A stretch of 64,000 nucleotides of DNA from Ophiobolus disseminans (taxonomy: Eukaryota; Ascomycota; Dothideomycetes; Pleosporales; Phaeosphaeriaceae): the NCBI GenBank assembly GCA_010093685.1, contig MU006231.1:854428-918427 (forward strand). Reading direction: 5' to 3'. Positions within the stretch are counted from its first letter, which is position 1; each line of letters begins with the position of its first letter. The position numbers were made by a program, and so were the translations under genes. A model generated the notes under the pieces. The model had not been told where the DNA came from and ran no database searches. It was given only the letters and a program-made list of their open reading frames with translations. Below, piece after piece: positions 33,291 to 44,152 of this stretch.

Positions 33291-34766
33291 CTATCTTCTC
33301 GATTTGCGAGGTCCGCCAACCCTAGGGAATTTGAGCGGAAGCTTCAGCTTGGCGATATAATGGTTGTTTGCTTCTTGCTTGTTCAACTTGAACTTCGCCA
33401 GATCAGGTGCCGTTGGTGCACCGACTCTGCAGCCCAGTTCAGCAAAATAGGCTTGTATCCTGTTGCATCGTTAGGACAGTGGGCATTGACCTGAAGCAAG
33501 ACACATACGCTTTGTTGTCGACTTTGAGATCGTCTCGCAGATCGCTTACATCGACTTCGTGGTCGTCGACGATGAGGGCCGCGGCAGCGACGTGTGTCAT
33601 GAGGTTGTCAATGTTCCAACGAGGCATCTCAAATGAGCTACAAAAGTCAGCAATTGTCACAGCTTTTTGATCGCGAAAACGTACCTTTCAGGCGCAAACT
33701 TCCTCCTGATGGCCATGACACAGCTCACAGGCGTATCCTCACCCATCATAGCTTCCAGTTTGCCCTTCATTGGTATCTTTTTGGGCCTGTTGCCGACTCC
33801 AGAGAGAGCAGCGGCAAAGTCTATACAAAGCAGTATGAAACGCAGGACTTTCAGCTTCTGGATCTGCTTGTTCTTGGCGAGTGCCAGAATGCGCTTTGCA
33901 ACATATCGACTGCTCACGTTGACACCCTGTCCGGATCTGCAAGCTTCGACCCAATCCTTGACTTCGAGCATCGTCATGAGCTCACTGCCAACAACCGTCT
34001 CAATGGGGTAGACGTCGCCTGGATACTCGGCTGACAGGTTGGGTGTCGGTCGAGGCTTGGAACTGTCCACGGCCGCCGCGAGCTCCTCCTTGGTGGGCAT
34101 GGCCACAGTCGCTCCCTCCATATTTTGCAGAATATTTTCAGCAACCGCGTCGTTTCTCGGATCGTCTACTTTGCCGCTCGAAATGGCGTTCAGCGTCATA
34201 TCGTCAATGGCCTTTCGTGACTTCTTAGACCCAAATTCGGCCGCAAGTGCGTGTCTCTTGGCCATCATGGTATTTTGGCGTGCTTGTTGTTTCTCCTGCT
34301 CTTCCCGCATCTCTTCCGTCTCGCTTCTCAATGTGCTCCGTACTACGACTTTCTTGACAGGTACAATCTGGAGCTTGTTGGTAGCGGGGTCGAAAACGCC
34401 AATGTAGTCCTTGAGCTGGCTTTCTGAGCTGCCATCCAGTTCTTCCTGCGCGGTGTAGTCTAGACGGGCGTGTTCTGAAGACTGGAGGAGCAGGTGATCG
34501 GTTGCGCCTTCCGGGAGAATTTTGGTACGCTTGTAGGGGCTGAAAGATATGCGCAATGGGAATTTGAGGCCGGGTGTGGTAGCTGAAGATGTGTTAGTTG
34601 CCATCATCTTAGACTGCGTCTGCCACTTGCGCATACCGAGTAGCGGGCCCAGCGGTTCCTTGTTCTCCAGCAGCTCGACTTTGACTTTACCCTGCTCTGC
34701 AATTGCTACCTTCTTCTTTGGTCGCTCGACGCCCTCCTCGTGTCTCTTTCTCTTCTTTTCCGACAT
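33291..34766 (-). CDS. RPA49: RNA polymerase I subunit A49
   Basis: Three exons: 34766-33685, 33637-33509 and 33459-33291. The introns are 47 and 49 nt, and 459 residues result. A49 (POLR1E/PAF53 in animals) with A34.5 forms the TFIIF/TFIIE-like module of RNA polymerase I in the nucleolus. The N-terminus is Lys-rich, then the dimerisation barrel (GPLLGMRKWQTQSKMM, LLLQSSEHARLDYTAQEEL, DYIGVFDPATNKLQIVPVKK). A linker (AKRHALAAEFGSKKSRKAI) leads to the tandem winged-helix C-terminus (DVYPIETVVGSELMTML, SRYVAKRILALAKNKQIQKL, LLCIDFAAAL, then in exon 3 YFAELGCRVG, and AKLKLPLKFPRV). The last two exons extend the protein well beyond the first long frame and supply the conserved LPLxFP tail. Confidence 0.9.
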
Positions 34767-35252
34767 GGCTTTGGTGTTGCGTTGTGTCGAGTGGGCTCCG
34801 TTGATGTTGCACCTGAACTTTTTGCGATCTCGAATTGGCAGAATTGGGCGGTGAATGCCGGCTTAGCGCGAAGTCTAGCAGGGGTCTGCGCATCGCGACT
34901 TCCCACCGCGACGGACCCTCAACTCGCTCTCCTGAAGTCTGAAGATGATCAAACGATCAGGACGTCTTTGCAAGAATTCTCTACCAGTGCAACACTGATG
35001 AACTGCAGACACATTTAGAGCATTGCACTAGGACAACTAGATGTTCGACAAAGTAAACAGGCGCAACATGACGTCGACGCGACTCAAGTGCTACCGCGTC
35101 GCTACCGGTTGCTTGTACTGCTTGGTATGGACACCATCACACCGAAACACATATCTGCGAATGCATCACTCCGCTTGCATCATTCACTCGTCACCTGAGG
35201 CTGTCTCCATTGGCACTAGTATTCAATCCACCGACACTGCAATTACTCCATC
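34767..35252. promoter_or_regulatory. Divergent promoter, A49 / promethin-like gene
   Basis: 486 bp between genes that read apart. No defined site was recognised. Confidence 0.4.
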
Positions 35253-36052
35253 ATGTCCGCCCTCATTGGACATGCGCAGCACGCGGCGGGCAATGTTAGC
35301 AATCAGCTGCAACGCACCGCCAGCAGCGTGGGAAATCAACTTCAGACGACATCTGACAGGCTTGTCCCGCCAAAGCAACGCGAACAGATACTCAAGGACC
35401 TCCATGTGTTCGCCAATCGCAACCCCAAGCTAGCTGTACGCTTTCCTGTGCCCACAACCCCACCCCCTTACTAACAAACAATCAGACGTTCTTAGCTATT
35501 CAAGCTACCCTGACTGCGATTCCGCTCATTCTATTCATCCTCTTTGCCACCTCAACTCTCCTCGTCTCCCTCTCGACATGCCTCCTCCTCGCCGTCACCA
35601 CCGCGTTTATCTACACGTTCTTCGCCGTCGGCATCGCTCTCTTCTTCCTCGTCCCCACGCTCTTTATCGCCAGCGTCGCCGCTACCTGCGCATTCCTCTG
35701 GGGTCTTGTCATCTATGTGATACTGCGGCGCTTCAACGAGGGCGAAGAGCCGGCCAAGAAGGGTACACGCGTTGGAGATAAACTGCATGGACTAACGGGC
35801 GGTAGACTCGAGTGGATGAGTGAGGGGCAGACTGAGCACCCAAAGAAGCTGGACCAGACACAAGACGCCTCACATACGAACGGCGACAAGGGCTATCAGG
35901 GAGGTGGTAATTCGGCGCGTCATGGCGGCGATGGGCATACGAATGGGAATGGGGAGTGGGAGGCGAAGTGGTCACAGGGAACGCAGCAGAAGCAGAAGGA
36001 ATTTGCAAAAAACCTTGGAATCGAGGTGGAGAGCGTGGTGCATGGCGAATGA
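35253..36052 (+). CDS. Promethin/LDAF1-like lipid-droplet membrane protein
   Basis: Two exons, 35253-35435 and 35486-36052, with a 50-nt intron (GTACGC donor, CTAACAAACAATCAG acceptor); 249 residues. A polar, Gln-rich amphipathic N-terminus (SNQLQRTASSVGNQLQTTSD) is followed by PPKQREQILKDL. Then comes a long hydrophobic block of about 85 residues (FLAIQATLTAIPLILFILF through FLWGLVIYVIL), enough for two membrane hairpins, and a charged C-terminal tail. This matches the promethin domain layout of seipin partners (LDAF1; yeast Ldo16/Ldo45), which act at ER-lipid droplet contact sites. Assignment rests on topology and general pattern rather than on a strict motif. Confidence 0.75.
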
Positions 36053-36470
36053 GGAACGGTGAGATGCAATGCTGACATGGCTCTCCATTCCAGCTTTGAG
36101 TAAGATTGACTATGGTATTGATAATGAGTTGATGAAATACGGTAACTTATTGGTCACATAACATCGTCCTGTTGCATGCGTACACCCCCGCGTGACTATT
36201 TGCTTAATTAGCCCAACAGCTTAAGGCCTAGGCTAATTGACCACTGAATGTACTGTGTACTGCTCCACGATTGATTATGAATTTGAAGCACGTGAATGTA
36301 GTAGGGTGCGAATAGAAAGATGAATTGTGGACGAGTGTGGCACGTCATGCATGTCCCACGTAGGGCCATGAAGATCGGCGGCCAATCGATAACGCGAACA
36401 TCATTTCTGAGAAGTCGCGACCGTCTGAAGGCGCTGTCTGAACCAGCCATCACAACCGCGCAACCCCTCG
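36053..36470. other. Spacer, 418 bp
   Basis: The 3' end of the promethin-like gene and the promoter of the Pet127 gene. No other signal. Confidence 0.45.
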
Positions 36471-38958
36471 ATGCTCCGCCGAAACCTCCTACAGGCCTCG
36501 TCATGGCATAGTCGTCCCGTGTGTCTGCTCTGCGCCGCGCGCACTCAGTTCCCGCCATCCCGAGTGCGCTCGTTCGGCGCCACCCACTCTCTACACAAGC
36601 GCAAGAAGGGCGCTCGAAGCGTGAAGCTCTCGCCGGAAGATGGCGAGTCCAGTGTTACCATCACAAAGGTGCCGTTTGGTGAGCCCATTCCTGACATAGC
36701 GTCACCACGAAGGGTACCTTCGTCGAAGAAAGGGAAAGGCGCCGCATCTACAGCCGAGGACGAAATAGAGCAAGCACAAGACATTGCAAAGCCCAAGAGG
36801 AAGAAGAAGACTTCAGACGAAGAAGGCAATGCATCAACGTCGCTGAAGGAAGCACTGTTGGGTGGCGAAGGGCACACCAGGCGGCAGAGGAAGAAGAGGG
36901 ACGAGCAGTTACCAATACAAACAATTAATTCTGACGACCTCAACTTCGAAGCCGTCGAGGTGGACAAACCCCCAGTTCCAATGCTCTCGTACGGCCTCGA
37001 TCGCGTTCTCTTCAACCCCGGAGTGTACCAATTACAGGACCCGCGGTCGCGCATCTACAACTTCGATCCATACCTAGAGAAGATCATGCCTGTGAGCGAG
37101 TTCGATTTCGATGCTCTGAGCGAATACAAGACGTCTTCTAAGGATCAGGACCTGTTGAACTTGAACAGGCGACTGGGTACCATGTTCACTGGCTCGACGT
37201 CAAGCATGTCAAGCGTACTTCAGCATTTCCACTATCTACTCTCCAACTTGCGGGAGCTTAACCATGACATGCTGTCTCGCGGATTTCCAGACCCGTCCAA
37301 GAGATACTCCAAAATCACACTTGGGCCTGACGCCATCTTCCTGCGCTACAAGGATGGCTTGTATGCGATCGATGCCGACAAGACCTATGACAAACCGAAC
37401 ATTATGAGCTGGCTCGGCCACTCTCTTGAAAAGCTCTTGACGACCGATCGCAAGGAGTTCGAGTTGTATCGCAGGTCAAGCCCGGAAAAGGCTCCGGCAG
37501 AGGACAACTCGAACAGATGCTACCACTACTCGAAGCAGGGTAATCTTCTCATGAGATCACAGCTGGATGCAGTAGACCCACGTCTGCCGGGGAGTGGTGT
37601 GTTCGACCTGAAGACACGGGCTGTGGTGTCTATTCGCATGAACCACAAAGAATACGAGGCTGGCTCCGGCTACCAGCTACGGTACGCGCAAGGTGAATGG
37701 GAGTCGTTTGAGCGAGAGTTTTATGACATGACCCGAGCGACCATGCTCAAATACTCGCTACAAGTGCGCATGGGCCGCATGGACGGTATCTTCCTTGCAT
37801 ACCACAACATTGAACGTATCTTTGGCTTTCAATACCTTAACCTTGGGGACATGGATAGGGTGCTCCACGGGCAAAGTGACACAAGCTTGGGCGATGCCGA
37901 GTTTAAGCTCTCGATTGGTCTGCTGGATGAGCTGTTGATCAAGGCCACAACACAGTTCCCCGAGACGGTAAGTTGTGAGCGACGAAACTTTTCGACCAAG
38001 CTAATGAGTTTAGACTATTCGATTGCACTTCGAGACCCGCGATGCAAAGACACCTTTCATGTACGTATTTGCGGAACCAGTTACGGAAGAGCAGGCAGAC
38101 GAGATCCAAAACGCCGGAGAAGCTGCTCAAAAGCACTTTGCGCGCACCGTCGTAGGGGTCGGCAAGGACGATCCCGAGGTCCAGGAAGCGTGGCAAAACA
38201 TTCAAGATGAGGTTGACGAGCAGGTCGATGAGGATAAAGAAGGTGGAGTGTCGAAAGAGAGGCCCGACGAAGCGGATGCAGAGATTGTAAGCGCAGAGAG
38301 CGATGTTGAAGAGGTTCCCGGTAACAACGTCGACGCTCAAGATGTCACACCCGCGGTGGAGGATACACTGCCCACCGGAAACAAGCCAGAAGAGGTGGCT
38401 GCAGAGACTGCAAGCGCAGAGACTAGTGCCGAAGAAGTGGCTGCAGAGACTCAAAGCGCAGAAAGCAATGCTGAAGAAAGTGCCAGCAACGATGTCGACG
38501 CTCAAGAAATCCCAACCACGGCAGAGGATACACCGCCCACGGAAAAGAAACCAGACGGGCCGCTGATGGGCTGGACTTTGACTGCGCGCAGCAAAGTCAA
38601 CGGGAGCTACGTGGACCGACCTCGAGACTTCAGTACGGACGATGACTGGGTCGTGGAGTACCATGTTCAAGAGATACCAGAAGCTTCGCGATGGAGGCTG
38701 TATAATGCAGTCAGGGAGCGACGAAAGGGGTTGATTGGTATGGAGGACCAGGAGGCGGACAAGGGTTTGAAGAGGTACCGCGACCTGATCCAGCGGTTCA
38801 GCAATAGGGGGAGAGCGTGGAGGACGCAGCAAGACCAGATCACCGAGGAGATGGGCGTGCACGTCTATAGGCCTCTTGGACCAGGGTCTGAGAAGGAGGT
38901 GCCAGTGACGGACTCCACATCTGCGGAGGAGGCTGTGGCCATGGATACCCAGCCCTAG
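36471..38958 (+). CDS. PET127: Mitochondrial Pet127 homologue
   Basis: Two exons, 36471-37967 and 38014-38958, with a 46-nt intron (GTAAGT donor, CTAATGAGTTTAG acceptor) joining FPET to TIRLHFET; 813 residues. Pet127 is a mitochondrial inner-membrane-associated protein needed for 5' processing and turnover of mitochondrial RNAs. The N-terminus is Arg/Ser-rich without acids (MLRRNLLQASSWHSR), typical for import. After a charged linker the conserved core begins (PMLSYGLDRVLFNPGVYQL, DPRSRIYNFDPYLEKIMPV, FDALSEYK, SKITLGPDAIFLRYK, GVFDLKTRAVVSIRMN, LKYSLQVRMGRMDGIFLAYH, RIFGFQYL, FETRDAKTPFMYVFAEPV). A long acidic insert with duplicated repeats (see repeat entry) interrupts the C-terminal part before MGWTLTARSKVNGSYVDRP. 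Confidence 0.9.
38293..38556 (+). repeat. Degenerate acidic coding repeats in Pet127
   Basis: The pattern SAESxxEE...DVDAQ...EDTxPTxxKP occurs twice: SAESDVEEVPGNNVDAQDV to NKPEE, and SAESNAEESASNDVDAQEI to KKPDG. Between them is an extra short unit EVAAETASAETSAEEVAAETQ. Only the coding consequence was compared by eye. Confidence 0.8.
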
Positions 38959-39462
38959 AAGATTTCCTGGCTCGGCCTATGATCATGCTGTATCATATAT
39001 AGATGGACGATGACGATCATGTATAACAGGAAAAGGGAGGAACGTATAGATACCATGCATAGAGCGTTTGCGGCGTCTTTTAGTTAGCGCCATCACCACA
39101 CTCTTCTCTCACCGTATATCATCCTGTCTCAATCGACATGTGTTTGGCAAGTTTGTGGTGGGACAAGGACGTCAAAGGCCAGATCCCTGTCTAGGCGAGG
39201 ATAGCTCCGCAAGCACCTCCGAAGCTCACTGACAGCATCTGTGACGGCTGTCTTCCCCACTTGTCTATGCCTGCCATGCTGGAAGCCACGAGCAGCGCCC
39301 CTTCCGACCCACCAAGCCCACGCGCATTCTGCAGTCGCCCATAGCTCGCGCGCTGTTTGCTACCACGTTCGCTGGGCTGAGTCAACCTCCCCGCCGACGT
39401 CACTCGAGAGCTTCCATTCACTTTCGCCTTGCCTGCGCAACACGACCCACACAGTCGCAGCC
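38959..39462. other. Spacer, 504 bp
   Basis: The 3' end of the Pet127 gene and the promoter of the UBA/USP-like gene. No other signal. Confidence 0.45.
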
Positions 39463-42021
39463 ATGGCCACAGACGACCAGATCAGCCTCTTGCTTGACTT
39501 TATCGGGTACCAACTTGGGAAGGATGAGGCTATACAGCTCCTCAAGGTACGGAGGATGGCTCTTACCCATCGCATACTCTGACAGGCGCGTGCAGATCAG
39601 CAACAACAATGTCGAGACGGCGGCCAGCAAGTTTTGGGACACGGACGCGTCGAATCTGAAGAAGCTGTTGAATGACTCTGTGGCGAACTGGGACGATACT
39701 GCATTTGCCTCAGGCAGGTATGGCCAAGACGAAACAAGCGGTGGCATTCCAAGTACGTGGGGCCTCGATCAACACAGCAGTGGGAGGAAGGATCTAGGCT
39801 GACAAGCACGGCCTCAGCTTTCAATATCGACTATGCGCAAGGTCTTGAGCATTATCCGCACAGCAACAACCCCAGCAGAGCCCCCACGCGCCCGCCTTCG
39901 CGAACGAGCCAGCACTCAGCCGTGTCCACCCACATTGGCGATGCGCCGATGCAGAGTCAGTATGCATGCCAGCATCAAGGGACATACTGACGGTGGGGGC
40001 AGGCATCGAGCATATGCAAGAGTCTGGTGTGATTGGTAACTCAGAGCCCGTCTTTGGCCCCGCCACCAAGGACCACTACGACACCGCGCAATGGGCAATG
40101 GTACCAACGTCCACTGAAGTGATCCCAGATGCCATTCCCTCCGCACGCAAACGCGACGTCGGCCAGCCCGCCATCCTCAAGCCGTCGCCGCGGTTCAACT
40201 ACCTGCCCGCGCTCGTTGCTATCCTACACTCGGTTCCTCTGTTTCGAAATGCGCTCCTGGCCCCGACCGTTACCCAGCGAAGCTACTGGATGGGCGACGA
40301 CTGGTGGAAGGGCAGCCCTGCGATACCCGCGAGCATCATCGATACCATTGCTGGAGTCAAGGAGGCACATGAGTTGGACATTATACACGAGACGCAGCGC
40401 TTGATGGCCTTCCTGGACACGTCTGACAGGGCATACGCAACTGTGAGCTCCATGCTGGAACTGGACGCATGGAAGCAGAGTACACCGGCACTGGAAGATG
40501 AGGATGATGACTTGCTAAAGTTTCTGCTAATCTGGAGCGACGCATACGAAGCTCAGGTCCCCAATGCAGAGCTAGATGGATGGCTCCGGTCTGTCGTGAA
40601 CGTTGGCGACAGCTACAAGAAGTTCTTCGTCCTCGATGCCAGCGTGGTCAGAGAAGGCTCCACATCCGATTGCAGCCTTTACGATGTGCTCGACGATTCC
40701 ATCTTCTCATCGGCGACAGGCAGTGCGCACATTACCAACGTTGGAAAAGTTCTGACTCTGCGCCTGAACTCGGCCACCACGAACGCTCAAGGGCTGGGAT
40801 GTCGTATACCAGCTACTTTGTATCCTGACCGGTATCTGGAGGCCAACAAGCCCGTCATTGATAGCATGTTTCGCGACATGAAGCAGTACGAAGATCAAGC
40901 GCGGGACATCGATATCGCCACTCAGAAACTCAAGTTCCATACGCCAAAGAAGGAAAAGAGCAAGCCGATCGAGACTTTGAAGCTGGTAGAAACAACTATG
41001 AAAGCCTACAAGACCCAAGAGGGCGAAGATTTGGCTGACCCCAAGGATGCCGCAATACTCTCGCAACTGCAGACCCTCTACAACAGCATTGAGAGCAAGC
41101 TTGCTGGTAAGTGGCCCTCACTATATGGCAATGCCTGTTCTGACGTCTACAGCCCTCGATGAACAGACCAAGAAGGTCAAAGCAGCCATCAAAGATATCA
41201 CTGGCCGCTTCAAGCCCGTCATCGACGATGGCAGCGAGACTCTCATCGACCTCACAGCACCCGAGTACCCCGAAGGCCAAAGCCCGGAAGACGCCATGCA
41301 CCACCCCTATCACCTCTGTGGCGTGGCAACTCACCTCGGCGTTGTCTACCTCCTGCACCCCGACACAAAGTCCAACATTCCTGGCGCACAACAGTGGTGG
41401 CGTGTCCAATACGACACAGAAACGTCATCCCCTACCATCCGCCGCGATCCCGTCACTCAGCAAGACGTCCTCGAACGCGCAGCCACCGAATCCGCATCCG
41501 CACTTCTCGTCTACGCGCATGCAGACGCCATGTCCGTCGAACCTATACCGCTCTCCAAACCTCTCCTAGATTTTGTCAAGAAAGACGGCCTCAACTTCAT
41601 GGAAGAACTGCAACAGAGTGCAACGGGCTGGGAAGATATGACGTATGATAGCATCAACGACGTGCCCCAAGGGGGATGGAATTTAGATCCTCCAGACTAT
41701 CAAGCTGACTGGGCCAGTATGAGCGCGCAGGACTTCCACAAACATAACCAGCAAGGTTCGAACTTGAGCAGCGCGACGCTGACACCGAACACGGAGCACG
41801 ACGGTGTGCAGGAGATGGTGGAAGTTAATGGCGGCATGGACGCGTTGACAGGGATCAGCAGGGCGAGCAGCAGTACTATCGAGGGAGATGTAATGGATCT
41901 TGATGCTGCGGAACATGACAGGGCGAATCATCTTCACTCGGATGCGGTCATGCTGGATAACGGCGATGATGACGGGCCGAGGGTGCAGCATATTGAGGTT
42001 GCGGAGAAAAAGGGTGGATAG
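39463..42021 (+). CDS. UBA/USP-like protein, probable inactive deubiquitinase
   Basis: Five exons: 39463-39546, 39596-39752, 39818-39955, 40003-41106 and 41153-42021. The introns are 49, 65, 47 and 46 nt, and the model gives 783 residues. The N-terminus resembles a UBA domain (ISLLLDFIGYQ, then AIQLLKISNNNVETAASKFWD). At about 187-208 LKPSPRFNYLPALVAIL, HSVPLFRNALL aligns with the Cys box of USP25/28-type ubiquitin proteases, but the catalytic Cys position is Asn192. Near 565-580 LHPDTKSNIPGAQQWWRV aligns with the His box, with Gln where GHYW is expected. A coiled coil (YEDQARDIDIATQKLKFHTPK) lies between. It is thus plausibly a ubiquitin-binding pseudoprotease; similar ascomycete proteins are often labelled ubiquitin-interaction-motif proteins (from memory). 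Alignment is by eye. Confidence 0.75.
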
Positions 42022-42044
42022 CTTGGGGAGCGGTTGGTGTGAAC

Positions 42045-42494
42045 ATGATTGGGTACCGGAAGCATTGGGTGCATAGCCTGGCGTTTTTGGGCGGACGCAT
42101 CATCGGCTTGGCTGGCCTGGGGATTTTGGTATGCGAGAAACCCCAGTGGGTAGTCTGGATATCGATTCTCTTCATTTTTTCGGCATGTGTGATTACGTGT
42201 GGTAGGAACGGGTATAAATACAATCATCCTTCCTTTCATCTTTCTTTTTCATTATCCATTGTTTTTCATGTTTTAACAAAACCAGTTTCGCAAAATCTTA
42301 TGTTCTGCTTCTGTTTGCCTTTCTCCAAAGTGCATCCGCTTTCATTGCATGTTCTGCCTCTTGCCGCTCTCTCCAAAAAATGCACATACCACAGCATCAT
42401 GGACCTTTTCCCCGAGGTTACGAAAATGAAGAGACAGGAACCTATGAATGTGGCCAGGCCTTTGGAGCGCGAATTCCGAAAGGGCGGTGCTTAG
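42045..42494 (+). other. Hydrophobic open frame over first TATA unit, doubtful gene
   Basis: 149 codons from ATG 42045, with hydrophobic stretches (LAFLGGRIIGLAGLGILV and WVVWISILFIFSACVI). It begins only 24 bp after the previous gene and runs through the first TATA-repeat unit, so it is more likely the 3' region read in an open frame than a gene. Confidence 0.25.
42399..42494 (+). other. Short open frame in TATA unit 0 (31 aa)
   Basis: ATGG 186 bp after the TATAAA at 42213. Encodes MDLFPEVTK and on to a stop, Lys/Arg-rich. No similarity to the other unit peptides; coding status unproven. Confidence 0.2.
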
Positions 42495-42692
42495 AGTATG
42501 TGTTGGTTGGAGCGGCGTAGGCACAAATTCCAAACAACCCCGTGTATGAGAAATTTCTGGCTTGTTTGGGGTATAAATCATTGTCTTTTATTGGTGTCTC
42601 TCCAACACACACCTCCACCAAAAACAGCTTATTGAGAGACCACGATTCTGGCTCTGCGTTCGCCTCTCCGAAATCACAATTCCCACAAATCT

Positions 42693-42773
42693 ATGGTCCT
42701 TGGTCTGGATCGGCGAGTATATTTTGACACAACCTACGATGAGCGTCTGCTTCTGTGTGAATACTCCAAATGA
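42693..42773 (+). other. Short open frame in TATA unit A (26 aa)
   Basis: ATGGTCCT start 121 bp after TATAAA 42572. It shares its first eight bases with unit B. Coding status unproven. Confidence 0.2.
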
Positions 42774-42955
42774 AATCCGAAACCGCATATGGAGGACGTC
42801 TGGGATTCGAGACTTGAAAAAGAATATTGGAGAGAACCGATGAGTAGAAGCGTGGGGATTAGGGTATAAAACACACGGTTCTGCGCCTTCTACTTTCCCT
42901 TCTCTACACCGCCATTGTTCCGGTTCTCCACCAAAAACACCTTCCAGTCTAAGTC

Positions 42956-43093
42956 ATGGTCCTGCCTCCATTCACGGCTTTCGAAGCAAGCCGGTCATGG
43001 AGCGATGTGGGATCTGAACCGCAAATTAAGTCAATGACGCGCAATGGTTGGTCTCTGGCTCGTGGGTCAATACCATTAGGAACGACTTCTTAG
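42956..43093 (+). other. Short open frame in TATA unit B (45 aa)
   Basis: ATGGTCCT start 91 bp after TATAAA 42865, in the best-preserved leader of the array. Coding status unproven. Confidence 0.25.
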
Positions 43094-43924
43094 TTTTCGA
43101 GGTTTGAAAAACTCAATGTTGTCTTGCATGAGACTTTTGACGTTCTGAGGGGTATAAAGCCTCTTCTTCCGCGGAAAAGGTTGTGGTGCTTTGTTACAAG
43201 ACGCTCTTGGTTTCTATATAACCAAGCACAGGTACAACGGATGCGACCGTATCTGCCTCTAGCTGTCGAAACGAGTGGCGATGGCTCCTATGGGATTCTT
43301 GGGCTTGGAATCGAAAATTCAAGTTTGCCATGGAGGTATGAATGTGTTAGCTTTTCGGCATGTGTTCAATACATTAAGCTTATGTATTCGTGTGGTACAG
43401 AAGACTGACGAGAGCGAACACCGATGGGGAGTGTGTTGGAGTCGAGGCATAAAGCCTTGTGTCCCACGGTGGGTTTTATTCCTCTTTACTACTCGAGTCT
43501 CCCGTGGGTGTGGTACTAAAACTTAAGAGATTACAACTGATGTCCTCGGCTTTCTGCCCTTTTCCCTCCAGATCGTGCGACTCACGAGGTCATGGAGTTC
43601 TGGAGTCTTGGAAAAAGTCTTTCGGTGTAAACGTGATTCTTCGCTGCTGCGGATGCGGCACACAGCCTCTCAATACAACACTTTAGCTCCACATGATCGC
43701 TGTCCAGGAAGGCGGCGTGGAAGTGTCGAAATGAATCTATGCCTCGATCATGACCAGCTCTGAGGCTGGGAAACAAAACTCTCACTCCATTGCAGTAGAG
43801 TGTAATTCTTCTATAGCACGACGCCAATACTTCGTCACGAAAAGTGGATGATAGACAACATGGTTCTGGCTCTGCGCTCGCTCTGAAATGGCCAACTCAC
43901 AACACTATGGCGATCGGCGCGCTC

Positions 43925-43929
43925 GAAAA
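43925..43929. repeat. Target site duplication GAAAA (left)
   Basis: GAAAA directly before the left LTR; repeated at 48987-48991 directly after the right LTR. Confidence 0.95.
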
Positions 43930-44065
43930 TGTAACGGTTTGGGCTCTGCCCAGACCTACTCTAGCACAAGTTGGGACAGCTCATGTACGGTCATGTATAT
44001 AAGCGGATCTGCCCACCTCAGATAGTCAATTCAGCGCAGTACCTCCCTCTCCACGCACCGTCACA
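43930..44065 (+). repeat. Left LTR (136 bp)
   Basis: Begins TGTAACGG and ends CGTCACA. TATATAA at about 43996 is a likely promoter TATA box. Identical to the right LTR as read. Confidence 0.96.
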
Positions 44066-44079
44066 GTTATGAGCCCGGA
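44066..44079 (+). other. Primer binding site, half initiator tRNA-Met type
   Basis: GTTATGAGCCCGG starts directly after the left LTR. Its complement CCGGGCTCATAAC is the anticodon stem-loop of initiator tRNA-Met, as used by Drosophila copia, which primes from a cleaved tRNA half. The usual TGG of a 3'-end primer site is absent. Confidence 0.8.
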
Positions 44080-44152
44080 AGCCCTTATTTAATCACTGCG
44101 TTCACCTTATTGACGATACTCAACACTGGGAGCAGATTCAGCATTAGAAGTC

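Larger units (their letters stand above)
42205..43929 (+). repeat. Decayed tandem array, about 290-bp units with TATA box (left part)
   Basis: A GGTATAAA-like box recurs with TATAAA at 42213, 42572, 42865 and 43153, and as GGCATAAA at 43448 (spacings 359, 293, 288, 295). Each is followed by a pyrimidine tract (clearest CTTTCCCTTCTCTACACCGC at 42887-42912) and a CTCCACCAAAAACA element (42618-42632, 42927-42940). An ATGG start comes 90-190 bases after the box (42399, 42693, 42956, 43281, 43592, 43907). The segment at 42643-42695 (TTCTGGCTCTGCG to ATGG) reappears at 43862-43910, about 1,214 bp later, so the units are related by descent. The peptides opened by the ATGs (12-45 codons) are not alike. 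No known repeat family recognised. Confidence 0.7.

Noticed and set aside
42045..42494. A 149-codon membrane protein gene
   Set aside because: It starts 24 bp after the previous gene, overlaps the first TATA unit and has no conserved-looking part.
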